Below, piece after piece: positions 15,387 through 23,509 of a stretch of 45,779 bases of DNA. The notes under the pieces were generated by a model. It ran no database searches, had not been told where the DNA came from, and was given only the letters and a program-made list of their open reading frames with translations. Source of the stretch: a bacterium (GTDB lineage Bacteria; Patescibacteriota; Doudnabacteria; UBA920; VMFF01); NCBI GenBank assembly GCA_021811585.1, contig JAJZOG010000017.1, positions 1 through 45,779 on the forward strand. The letters are read 5' to 3'. Each line of letters starts with the position of its first letter. Positions within the stretch are counted from its first letter, which is position 1. Both the position numbers and the translations under genes were made by a program.

Positions 15387-18032
15387 TTATTTTGCATATG
15401 CCTGCGCCTGGTCAATGCGCAATGAGAGTAGCTTGGAAACGCTGTCGTCGCCCATGGTTACACCGTACAATATGTTTGCCTCGCGCATGGTTTCCCGGTT
15501 ATGGGTTACGGTGATGAATTGCGTGCCACTGGAAAGCGTGCCCAAAATTTGCGCGAAGCGGATGGTGTTGGCCTCGTCCAGGGCGGCATCAACTTCGTCG
15601 AGCATGACAAACGGCGAAGGGAAGCATGAGAGCAAAGCGCAAAGCAAAGCAATGGAGGTGAGCGACCTCTCTCCTCCGGAAAGCGCAGAGATGCTGGAAA
15701 GTTTCTTGCCCGGCGGCGTTGCCTTTATGTCTATGCCGATAATATCATCCGCGCCGTGTTCGTATTTTTTGATGATTTTTTCTTCGGGCCGCAATGCTTC
15801 GGCGCCGCCGCTTGCGCCGCCCGCGCTTTCGCCGTCCGCGGAATCCTCGTTTTCCTCCGCCGCAGTTTCCGAATTTTTTTCCGGCTGGGATTTTATAACA
15901 TTTAAATAAGCGCGGCCGCCGTTAAACAAAATCCTGAAATAATTCTGAAACTTTTCATTAATGCCGTCAAAAGAGCGGTTGAATATTTTCTTTATCTGCG
16001 CGTCCAGTTCCTCTATCACTTTGCGCAAATCATCCATGGCCTTCTGCAAATCCTCAACCTGGCCGCTCAAATAGGAATAGCGGGTTTCTGTTTCCTGATA
16101 TTCTTTGACCGTAAGCTCGTCTATGCCTCCGATTGTTTCCAATGTTTTTTGCAATTTTTGGATCCTGTCTTCCAAACCGCCTCGCGCGGAAAACGCGGGT
16201 GAGGATTTTAGCTGTGCCGCAACCTCGCGGCCCAAAAACCGCGCGGCTTCCGCGGATACTGTTTCCAATTGCGTCTCAATTTTTGCCTTTTCTACCTGAA
16301 TTGCGGCTTCCCGGTCTTTGACTTTTGAAAGCATATCCTGCTTTTGGCGCAAATCGCGCTCGGTTTGCAAAAACCCCGCCTTGCGGCCCTGCTCTGCCGA
16401 ATGATATTCGGAAATTTTATTTTCCAAGGTTGAGATTTCCGCTTGCAGATCAAGGATTTCCTTGTTCAAATTTTGCTCCCTGCCAAGCAAATCCCTGTGA
16501 TATTCATCCACTGTCTTTGAAGACGTCCTGCGTAATTCCAAATTCACCTGCAAAAGCCGCGCCTCTGCTTTGGAAAATTCTTTTTCCAGATAATCCAGGT
16601 GCATGGATATTTTCGATTTCTGCAAATCCAAACGGTTGAGTTCTTGGGCAATTTCATCTTTCTTTATTAAGATTTCCTGCAGGGCTTTCCTTTGCTTGCC
16701 AAAATTCAACAAAGGGTTTTGCGCAAATTTAATTGTCTTTTGGCGGAAATTTCCAAGCTCATGCTTGAATTTTTCCGCGCGCACCGTTATTTGGAGCACA
16801 TTTGCGGATTCTTTTATGCTTTCATAAAATTCGCCGAATTTGCGGTCCAATTCATTTACATCTTCCGCCAATTCGCCGAAATTAACGGCCTCCGGATTGT
16901 CCAAAAGAATTTGGATTTCCGAAAGCTTTGCCGATGCCTGCGAAAATAATTCCTTGTGCCGAGCGTGCCTGGCTTGCAAATCCTGCGCTTCATTTTTTGC
17001 CTTTGAAATTTCCGAGGACAGCCGCTCTTTGCCGGCTTCCAAATTATTTTTCTCCAATTCAAAATTCCCGCTGTCACCGCCCACAGGTGCCCCGGCCGCA
17101 AGCTTGCCGCGGATCAAGGAAATATCCTCGATTAATTTATTTTTCTTTTCATTCAATTTTTTTATTTCTTCCTGGATCTGCCGGTAGGCGCGGATTTCTT
17201 CCTGATTATCATTCTCGGTTTTATCTATTAAAGCGCGGCTCTTTTCTATTTCTTCCTGCAGGCCCTCGCGCTCGCTTGCAAATGCGCCAAGCTTGGCGTC
17301 TGCGTCGGAAAGCAAAAGCCCGAGCTGAAAATATTTTCCGGAATAAAATTCCTTTTGGCAATCCCCGAGCTCCTTCTCTATATTTTCACGCTCTTCCATT
17401 TTCTTTGCCTGCCTGCGCAAGCTTTTTAACCGCGGCTCTATTTCGGAAAGAAGGTCTTTTACGCGCATCAAATTTTGGGCGCTCTGTTCCAGGCGGCGCA
17501 ATGTCCTTTCGCGGCGAATATAATATGTTTTCACGCCCGACGCCTCGTCAAGAAGATTTTTTATTTCCGCTGGGCCTGCCAAAATCATCTGATCTATGGT
17601 GCCTTGGCTAATCACCGTATAGCGCGAGGTGCCAATGTTTGATTTTAAAACCAAATCAACAATATCCAGCAGGCGCACTTTGTTGCCGTTGATCAAATAT
17701 TCCGATTCGCCGCTGCGATCAATGCGGCGGGTTATGGAAACCTCCGAATAATCCAGGGGGATGCGCCTGTCTTCGTTGTCAAAAGTAACGGAAACCTCGG
17801 CAAACGACATTCTGGATTTTTTTTCGCTGCCGGCAAAAATAACATCTTCGCTTTTTTTCCCGCGAAGCTGTTTTAAACTTTGCTCTCCCAGAACCCACCT
17901 TATGGAATCGGCGATGTTGGATTTGCCCGAACCGTTGGGCCCCACAACCGCAGTAATCCCCTTGCCGAATTCCAATACTGTCCGCGAAGCAAAGGATTTA
18001 AACCCTTGAATTTCCAGTCGTTTTAAATACAT
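15387..18032 (-). CDS. smc: SMC-type chromosome condensation ATPase, shortened
   Basis: The 881 residues compare with about 1150-1190 in canonical bacterial SMC. The N-terminal ATPase half is typical: MYLKRLEIQGFKSFASRT, Walker A GPNGSGKSN (about 32-40), and ISQGTIDQMI. So is the C-terminal half: ALSGGERSLTSIALL signature and FVMLDEVDAALDEAN Walker B/D-loop (about 790-820). The region between (about 170-700) is nearly all coiled coil, and I find no recognisable hinge domain in the centre. A linker rich in Asp/Glu/Gly-Ala (about 730-760) precedes the C-terminal ATPase. It is cotranscribed with dedA and follows rnc by 7 nt. ScpA/ScpB are not in the window. Confidence 0.9.
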   Translation of the reverse strand: MYLKRLEIQGFKSFASRTVLEFGKGITAVVGPNGSGKSNIADSIRWVLGEQSLKQLRGKKSEDVIFAGSEKKSRMSFAEVSVTFDNEDRRIPLDYSEVSITRRIDRSGESEYLINGNKVRLLDIVDLVLKSNIGTSRYTVISQGTIDQMILAGPAEIKNLLDEASGVKTYYIRRERTLRRLEQSAQNLMRVKDLLSEIEPRLKSLRRQAKKMEERENIEKELGDCQKEFYSGKYFQLGLLLSDADAKLGAFASEREGLQEEIEKSRALIDKTENDNQEEIRAYRQIQEEIKKLNEKKNKLIEDISLIRGKLAAGAPVGGDSGNFELEKNNLEAGKERLSSEISKAKNEAQDLQARHARHKELFSQASAKLSEIQILLDNPEAVNFGELAEDVNELDRKFGEFYESIKESANVLQITVRAEKFKHELGNFRQKTIKFAQNPLLNFGKQRKALQEILIKKDEIAQELNRLDLQKSKISMHLDYLEKEFSKAEARLLQVNLELRRTSSKTVDEYHRDLLGREQNLNKEILDLQAEISTLENKISEYHSAEQGRKAGFLQTERDLRQKQDMLSKVKDREAAIQVEKAKIETQLETVSAEAARFLGREVAAQLKSSPAFSARGGLEDRIQKLQKTLETIGGIDELTVKEYQETETRYSYLSGQVEDLQKAMDDLRKVIEELDAQIKKIFNRSFDGINEKFQNYFRILFNGGRAYLNVIKSQPEKNSETAAEENEDSADGESAGGASGGAEALRPEEKIIKKYEHGADDIIGIDIKATPPGKKLSSISALSGGERSLTSIALLCALLSCFPSPFVMLDEVDAALDEANTIRFAQILGTLSSGTQFITVTHNRETMREANILYGVTMGDDSVSKLLSLRIDQAQAYAK

Positions 18033-18039
18033 TTAAAAT

Positions 18040-18723
18040 CTAAAATTCGTTTTCCGCCAAAGCGTTTTCAGCCGCGGAAACCTCGGCTTCCTGCTTGGAA
18101 GGCCCGGAACCCTGGCCGACTTTTTTTGAACCCAAAAATACTCCGACCACGAAAACTTTATCATGGTCCGGGCCTGATTCCGAAAGCACGTCGTAAACAG
18201 GGGTTACGCCCCTCTTTTCCTGGACTATTTCCTGCAATTTGCTTTTCGGATCAAGATACGCGCCTTTATTAATTATGGACGGCAGCTCTATTATTATTTC
18301 TCTTAAAATAAATTCCTTGGCCGCTTCATATCCCTGATCAAGATAAATCGCGCCAATCACCGCCTCAATTGCATTGGCAAGAATTACCTGGCGCGCGCGG
18401 CCCGTGTCTTTTGCCTCGCCGCGGCTCATTTGCAGGAATTCTTCCAAGCCAAGGCGGCGCGCAATATCCGCTAAAATTTTATAATTTACCAAAGCAGAAC
18501 GGAAATTCGTAAGCTCGCCTTCGGGGTGCGGATAATTTTCGTAAAGATACTCGGTGGAAACAAGCTCCAAAACAGCATCGCCCAAAAATTCAAGCCGCTC
18601 GTTATGCGACAGGCGAAAAGACCTGTTTTCGTTTAGATAAGAGCGGTGCGTAAGCGCAGACGCAAGCAAATCGGAATTTTTAAATTGGATTTTTAGTTTT
18701 TTTTCTGCTTCGCGAATTTCCAT
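18040..18723 (-). CDS. rnc: Ribonuclease III
   Basis: The protein has 227 residues. The signature NERLEFLGDAVLELV (about 41-55) carries the catalytic Glu and Asp, and AIEAVIGAIYLDQG (about 115-128) carries the second acidic pair. A double-stranded RNA-binding domain covers about 155-225 (DPKSKLQEIVQEKRG to EAEVSAAENALAE). RNase III is the expected processor of the 20-bp stem around the 16S rRNA in this window. rnc followed by smc is a common gene order in bacteria. Confidence 0.97.
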   Translation of the reverse strand: MEIREAEKKLKIQFKNSDLLASALTHRSYLNENRSFRLSHNERLEFLGDAVLELVSTEYLYENYPHPEGELTNFRSALVNYKILADIARRLGLEEFLQMSRGEAKDTGRARQVILANAIEAVIGAIYLDQGYEAAKEFILREIIIELPSIINKGAYLDPKSKLQEIVQEKRGVTPVYDVLSESGPDHDKVFVVGVFLGSKKVGQGSGPSKQEAEVSAAENALAENEF

Positions 18724-18743
18724 GAGAGTGGTAGTAAATTTCC

Positions 18744-18820
18744 TGGTGGGCGTGCCCCGAATCGAACGGGGGACCTCAAATACGTCAAATTTGCGCTCTA
18801 ACCGACTGAGCTACACGCCC
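18744..18820 (-). tRNA. tRNA-Val (GAC)
   Basis: The cloverleaf is complete: acceptor GGGCGTG/CACGCCC, D arm GCTC...GAGC, anticodon stem CAAAT/ATTTG with loop TTGACGT (anticodon GAC), and T arm CCCCG-TTCGATT-CGGGG. The 3' CCA is encoded (18744-18746). It sits between the membrane protein at 18829 and rnc. Confidence 0.95.
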
Positions 18821-18828
18821 ATAAATCA

Positions 18829-19746
18829 TCATGCCGCCGGCTTTGTGCCTACCACCGGCGCGGCGCTTTCTTCTTCCGCGCGCTTGTCTTTAACAATCCT
18901 GAGAAACAGCAAAGCGAGCACTGAATTTGCATAAGCATTTAAAATCGCGGCTGCAAAAATGCTCACCGCCAAAAGAATAACCGACAACGCGGAAGAAACA
19001 AAATGGGAAACTCCCGCCGATATTGATTGTACCAAAATTATGCCCAGATAAGCAAGATTATTCAATACTCCGAAGATGCCCGCGGACGCTATAAAAAACA
19101 AAACATAGGCCGCTGCCAAAAAAGCCAGGACAACAAGGCATAAATCCCAAAACCTGCCCGCAAGATCAAAAGAATTTTTAAAAGCATCCAAATATTTTAA
19201 GTCGTAAACGACTATGAATCCGGCGGCAAAAAAGTTTACCAGAGAAAGCGTCGCAAAAATAGGCACAAAAATAATGGCCGCGAACATGGAAAGCATGGCA
19301 CCTCGAAAAGCCAGGCCAGTAATAAAAAGGTAAATTACAGGCGTGAAAAGCCAAACCGCCACAACCAATAAAACCAGGTCCGCACTCAAGCTTATGCCAA
19401 AAGCCCTCCAAATGCAGGAACGCACTCTTTTAAAAATGCCGCTCAAAGGCATTTCCTGCTTTCTTTCTAAAAACAATATCTTTTGAATGATGGCGATTCT
19501 GCCGGCAACCGAAAGCAGCAGCGAGATTGCCAAAATAATTGCCACCCAGATTATGGTTTCAAAAATTCTCCCCGAATTCAGCAGGTGCGAAAAATTTTCT
19601 TTGCCGCGGCCGCGCAAGTGATATTCAAAAGCATAAAAATAATTAAATATCCCGGCTCCGAACATAAGCCCACCAAAAAACCATAATAACTTATGGTTTT
19701 TCGCATAGGCATATGCCTTAACAAGTATTTCGTGGATATTTGGCAT
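18829..19746 (-). CDS. Polytopic membrane protein, unknown
   Basis: The protein has 305 residues with about seven hydrophobic segments, near 20-37, 65-85, 120-140, 140-165, 165-185, 205-225 and 250-285. The C-terminus is polar (KDKRAEEESAAPVV). The repeated cytoplasmic segment types (FKRVRSCIWRAF, DAFKNSFDLAGRFW) recall DUF975- or 'glycerophosphodiesterase membrane domain'-like proteins, but I do not recognise it with confidence. It lies 9 nt after the ftsH stop boundary, so ftsH is downstream of it on the minus strand. Confidence 0.7.
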   Translation of the reverse strand: MPNIHEILVKAYAYAKNHKLLWFFGGLMFGAGIFNYFYAFEYHLRGRGKENFSHLLNSGRIFETIIWVAIILAISLLLSVAGRIAIIQKILFLERKQEMPLSGIFKRVRSCIWRAFGISLSADLVLLVVAVWLFTPVIYLFITGLAFRGAMLSMFAAIIFVPIFATLSLVNFFAAGFIVVYDLKYLDAFKNSFDLAGRFWDLCLVVLAFLAAAYVLFFIASAGIFGVLNNLAYLGIILVQSISAGVSHFVSSALSVILLAVSIFAAAILNAYANSVLALLFLRIVKDKRAEEESAAPVVGTKPAA

Positions 19747-19755
19747 CCAAATTCT

Positions 19756-21669
19756 TTAAGCCGCGGATTCTGCCGGCGATTTTAATTTTGGCCCTTTTTT
19801 GGAAATATTCTCAAGGCCCGGATCAGTGGGATGTTTTTTCTTGTTTTCGGGTATTAACTCCGCGACCAGGGATTCGTATTCTTCCTGTTCAAGCGTCTCT
19901 TTTTCTATGAGCTGTTTTGCTATAAGATCCAGCTTGTCGCGGTGCTTGCTTAAAATTTGATACGCCTGGTCATACCCTGCTTTCATAATCGCGGAGACCT
20001 CGGCATCAATTTTTGCCGCAACTTCTTCGGAATAATTCCTGTGCTCGGAAATTTCCCTGCCCAAAAAAACCATTTCATGCTGATCGCCAAACGTAATCGG
20101 CCCCAAATTCTCGCTCATCCCGTAAGCCGTGACCAAGCGCCTGGCCAAGTTGGTCGAGACCTTTAAATCATTGGAAGCGCCTGTTGTCAGCTCTCCAAAG
20201 ACGAGTTTTTCCGCCGCATATCCGCCAAGGGAAACGGCAATATCATCCAAAAATTCCGCGCGGGTATGCAGGTGTTTGTCTTCTGACGGCACTTTCATGG
20301 TATAGCCGGCGGCGCGGCCGCGACTAATTACCGAAACCTTGTGCACAGGATCTGAATTTGGAAGAATTGTGGCAACCAAGGCATGCCCGCCTTCGTGATA
20401 AGCCGTAATTTCTTTTTCCTTTTTGGAAAGTATATGACTTTTGCGTTCCGGACCAAGCATTACCTTTTCAATGGCCTCGCGCAAATTAGAATCCGTAACC
20501 TGCTTCTGATTCAGTCGCGCCGCCAAAATTGCGGCTTCATTTATCAAATTAGCGAGATCCGCACCCGAAAAGCCCGCTGTCCGTTCGGCGATTTTGCGCA
20601 AATTAATATCCTCTGCCAAAGGTTTGCCTTTGGCATGAACCTTTAAAATTTGTTCTCTATCATTAATATCAGGAGGGTCAATGACAATTTGCCTGTCAAA
20701 CCGGCCAGGCCTGAGCAAAGCCGGATCCAAGACATCCGGCCTGTTGGTTGCTGCGATAACAATAACATTTGTATCAGTATCAAACCCGTCCATCTCCACC
20801 AAAATTTGGTTTAAAGTTTGCTCGCGCTCGTCGTGCGAGCCTCCAAGGCCGGCGCCGCGCTGGCGCCCCACAGCATCAATTTCATCTATGAAGATAATGC
20901 AAGGAGCGTGGCGCTTTGCTTTTTTAAACAAATCGCGCACGCGGGATGCGCCCACGCCCACAAACATTTCCACGAATTCCGAACCTGACATGTGGAAGAA
21001 CGGGACATTTGCTTCGCCCGCAACAGCGCGCGCAAGCAATGTTTTGCCCACGCCAGGCGACCCCAAAAGAAGCACGCCTTTCGGGATTCTTGCGCCAAGC
21101 TGCAAAAATTTCTGCGGGAATTTCAAAAACTCCACAACTTCCTTAAGCTCTTCTTTGGCCTCGCGGACTCCGGCAACATCATTAAAAGTGATTTTCTTCT
21201 TGCGCTCGTCCTGCATGCGCGCCTGGGATTGCCCGAAAGACATTGCCCTGTTGTTTGCGCCTTGGACATTCCTCATTAAAATCCAGATAAAGACGCTCAC
21301 CAAAATAAACGGAATCAAGAACGGAAGCGCCTGGGAAACAATGGAACCCCAAACGCTTTGGCTCTGCGGCTTTATGGGCACCGCGTTTATTTTATCCTGC
21401 GGCACGCCGTAATTTTTTAAAGTATCGTTTACCGAAATGTCGCCCTCTTTGGAAGTGGTTTCCGTTGAGCCGTCCTTAAGGGAAACCGTCAAGTTCGTGT
21501 TCGTGGAATCCACCTGGATTTCTGAAACCTGCCCGCCTTCAACCTGGCTTGCCACAGTAGACAAATCCACCTGCTTTGGCTTGGAACCGCCGCCGAAACT
21601 CACCACTAAAGCCGCCAAAGCGACAAAAATTAAAATTATTACGACAGTGTTTTTAAAAAATTTGTTCAT
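19756..21669 (-). CDS. ftsH: ATP-dependent zinc metalloprotease FtsH
   Basis: The protein has 637 residues, the normal length. There are two membrane helices (about 8-25 and 108-132) with a small extracytoplasmic domain between. The AAA module has Walker A GSPGVGKT (203-210) and Walker B IIFIDEID (258-265), plus the SRH arginines in [19 protein letters not shown] (307-325). The zinc site HEGGH is at 425-429 (HEAGH is the common form). FtsH degrades membrane and regulatory proteins as a hexamer. It lies upstream of nothing tightly linked; DedA at 21697 precedes it. Confidence 0.98.
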   Translation of the reverse strand: MNKFFKNTVVIILIFVALAALVVSFGGGSKPKQVDLSTVASQVEGGQVSEIQVDSTNTNLTVSLKDGSTETTSKEGDISVNDTLKNYGVPQDKINAVPIKPQSQSVWGSIVSQALPFLIPFILVSVFIWILMRNVQGANNRAMSFGQSQARMQDERKKKITFNDVAGVREAKEELKEVVEFLKFPQKFLQLGARIPKGVLLLGSPGVGKTLLARAVAGEANVPFFHMSGSEFVEMFVGVGASRVRDLFKKAKRHAPCIIFIDEIDAVGRQRGAGLGGSHDEREQTLNQILVEMDGFDTDTNVIVIAATNRPDVLDPALLRPGRFDRQIVIDPPDINDREQILKVHAKGKPLAEDINLRKIAERTAGFSGADLANLINEAAILAARLNQKQVTDSNLREAIEKVMLGPERKSHILSKKEKEITAYHEGGHALVATILPNSDPVHKVSVISRGRAAGYTMKVPSEDKHLHTRAEFLDDIAVSLGGYAAEKLVFGELTTGASNDLKVSTNLARRLVTAYGMSENLGPITFGDQHEMVFLGREISEHRNYSEEVAAKIDAEVSAIMKAGYDQAYQILSKHRDKLDLIAKQLIEKETLEQEEYESLVAELIPENKKKHPTDPGLENISKKGPKLKSPAESAA

Positions 21670-21696
21670 TATTGCATCTCCTTTTAAACATTTTCA

Positions 21697-22308
21697 TTAA
21701 ACCTCTCCAAAATTCATCAAAAAACGGAATATTAAGATTATAATCGCTGCTCCCGCCAAAATCAATAGCGCAATTTCCGCACGGCGGAATATTTTCAGCA
21801 AAAACTCGAACGAATGCCCAAACAAATACCCGATCGCCAAAGTCACTATTGTCCATACAACGGCGCCCACTAAATTTGATTTTGCAAAATTCTTCCAGTC
21901 CATGCCCAGGGCGCCAGCCAGGACCGCGCTGCTTATCCTGGTTCCAAAAATAAACCTGGAAATAAAAATGGTTTTGGAACCGTGGTTTTCAAAATATATC
22001 CTGGCTTTTTTTAATCTCCTGGCGGTTAAGAAAAAATATCTTCCGAATTTCTCGATAAACTGTTGGCCTGATTTCCTGCCCATCCAGAACCACAAATTGT
22101 CTCCGGCAATGGCTCCGCAAAAGCCGACAATCAAAGCCAGCCAAAAATTCATCAATCCCAAATACGCCAGGAAACCAGCTGCCAAAAGCACAAGTTCGCC
22201 TTCCAACAGAGTGCCTAAAAATAAAAAGCCATATCCGTATGCCTGCAAATAGCTTACAAACCTGGAATTATAATGTAAATGGAAAAGTTGAAAATAGGGA
22301 TGGAGCAC
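21697..22308 (-). CDS. DedA family membrane protein (second copy)
   Basis: The protein has 203 residues. GFLFLGTLLEGELVLLAAGF (about 27-46) replaces the re-entrant segment; GDNLWFWMGRKSGQQFIEKF and ISRFIFGTRISSAVLAGALG (about 115-134) are the family's conserved stretches with the arginine pair. Helices follow at about 145-165 and 180-200. It is divergent from the copy at 14805. Its C-terminus lies 27 nt before the ftsH start. Confidence 0.9.
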   Translation of the reverse strand: MLHPYFQLFHLHYNSRFVSYLQAYGYGFLFLGTLLEGELVLLAAGFLAYLGLMNFWLALIVGFCGAIAGDNLWFWMGRKSGQQFIEKFGRYFFLTARRLKKARIYFENHGSKTIFISRFIFGTRISSAVLAGALGMDWKNFAKSNLVGAVVWTIVTLAIGYLFGHSFEFLLKIFRRAEIALLILAGAAIIILIFRFLMNFGEV

Positions 22309-22328
22309 AATTGCCTTTTATGTTTCGG

Positions 22329-22415
22329 TGGTGCCGACGGAGAGATTTGAACTCTCAATCCCTTGCGGGAACATGGTCCTAAGCCATGCGCGTATGCCAA
22401 TTCCGCCACGTCGGC
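22329..22415 (-). tRNA. tRNA-Leu (TAG)
   Basis: The acceptor is GCCGACG/CGTCGGC. The anticodon stem CATGG/CCATG has loop CTTAGGA (anticodon TAG). A long variable arm (TTCCCGCAAGGGA type) marks the class II fold. The T arm is GAGAG-TTCAAAT-CTCTC. CCA is encoded (22329-22331). Confidence 0.95.
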
Positions 22416-22508
22416 TTGCTACAAAATTTTAACATTAAAAACCCTTTTAAACAAACAAAAAATGCGCTAATCGCGCACTAAATTTGCCAAAAAATGCCCC
22501 ATTGGCAC

Positions 22509-22575
22509 CACCTCCCAACTACCAACTATTAACTATTAACTACCGTCTACCAACTACCACCTACCACCTCCCAAC
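22509..22575. repeat. 7-nt repeat array (downstream of the pilin operon)
   Basis: About nine consecutive 7-nt units of the type CAACTAC, TAACTAT and CACCTAC fill the spacer between tRNA-Leu and the last pilin gene. The C-T-A core recurs every 7 nt without slippage. It lies in the 3' untranslated part of the pilin transcript, where the sense strand reads GTAGTTG. Confidence 0.85.
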
Positions 22576-22580
22576 AAATT

Positions 22581-23030
22581 CTATCCGCATCCAGCGGCAA
22601 CCGTGCCGGTAAAAACGCACCCGAGCGTATGGTTCACCACCGAAACAATGGTATAAGAAAGAATAATTATAACCAGCCCGATAACCGCATTCATAATGAC
22701 TTTTTTTGCCTGCTCATTCCGCTTGCTATCTCCGGCGGTAAGATAAAGGATGCCTCCAACTATAATCATTGTTACGGCAATCAGGAAAGCGATGCTAAGC
22801 AGCCAGGATAGAACCGCAATTATCAGATCGGAAATATTTGTGGGGCCGTGCGGAATTGGAGTTGAAGAAGCCGAGGGAAGGCAAATTCCGCCGACATTTT
22901 CCAAACCCGAAGCGCAAGTAGCGCCATACGAGCCGCTTGCGGCTGATACTCGCAGAGCGGAAAAAAGAGGTGAAAAGCCAATCAGAAGCAAGGCCACCGC
23001 AAAAATAATGTCAGTTGTTTTAATTTTCAC
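22581..23030 (-). CDS. Pilin-like two-helix membrane protein (VirB2/TrbC type), copy 5
   Basis: The protein has 149 residues. An N-terminal signal-type helix (about 8-28) is followed by a short Cys-containing loop (GATCASGLENVGGICLP, about 36-52). Then come two helices, about 70-95 and 108-130, with the pattern VTMIIVGGILYLTAGDSKRNEQAKKVIMNAVIGLVII. That arrangement (small residues, GGxxYLTAG, a basic loop, second helix) is shared by all five neighbours and is the mark of T4SS pilin-like proteins common in CPR. No VirB4 or other secretion ATPase is nearby. It is the last gene of the operon. Confidence 0.8.
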   Translation of the reverse strand: MKIKTTDIIFAVALLLIGFSPLFSALRVSAASGSYGATCASGLENVGGICLPSASSTPIPHGPTNISDLIIAVLSWLLSIAFLIAVTMIIVGGILYLTAGDSKRNEQAKKVIMNAVIGLVIIILSYTIVSVVNHTLGCVFTGTVAAGCG

Positions 23031-23050
23031 TTTTCACCTCAATTATTTTA

Positions 23051-23458
23051 TTAACCGCCGTTAACGCCGTTGCCAATGTTGCCAATCGTATTATTTACAA
23101 CGCTTACTATTAAGTAAGACAAAATAATCACAACCAAGCCGATTAAGGAATCTATAATAAACTTTCTTCCTTTTTCAGTTCTTTTTTCGTTGCCGCCTGC
23201 TGTCATGTAGAAGAAGCCGCCAACAATGAGCATTACCACTGCAACCAAAAACGCAATTCCCAATGCCCAAGTAATAACATCCAAGATAACCCCGGTTATA
23301 TTAGAAGGCCCGCCGACAGAGACACCCGAACCACCCAAAGCTCCTGCTGCGCCCGGATTCAACTCCGCAAAAGAAACCAATGGGAATAATGCCAGCACTA
23401 TTGCCAATAGGGTCTCTCCCATTTTCCAAAAATTTGCTTTTTTTATTTGTTTCAACAA
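23051..23458 (-). CDS. Pilin-like two-helix membrane protein, copy 4
   Basis: I set the start at TTG 23456-23458, because AAGGGGGTGA, a near-perfect Shine-Dalgarno, lies 5-8 nt ahead of it; the frame stays open to an ATG at 23506 but that would place the SD inside the gene. The resulting protein has 135 residues: a signal helix (ETLLAIVLALFPLVSFA), a Gly-rich linker, then helices VVMLIVGGFFYMTAGG and IGLVVIILSYLIVSVVNN around a basic loop. It shares the two-helix core with the other copies. Confidence 0.8.
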   Translation of the reverse strand: MLKQIKKANFWKMGETLLAIVLALFPLVSFAELNPGAAGALGGSGVSVGGPSNITGVILDVITWALGIAFLVAVVMLIVGGFFYMTAGGNEKRTEKGRKFIIDSLIGLVVIILSYLIVSVVNNTIGNIGNGVNGG

Positions 23459-23509
23459 TATTCTCACCCCCTTCCTTTCATTATTAATTATACACAAAAT
23501 CCGCAAAAA

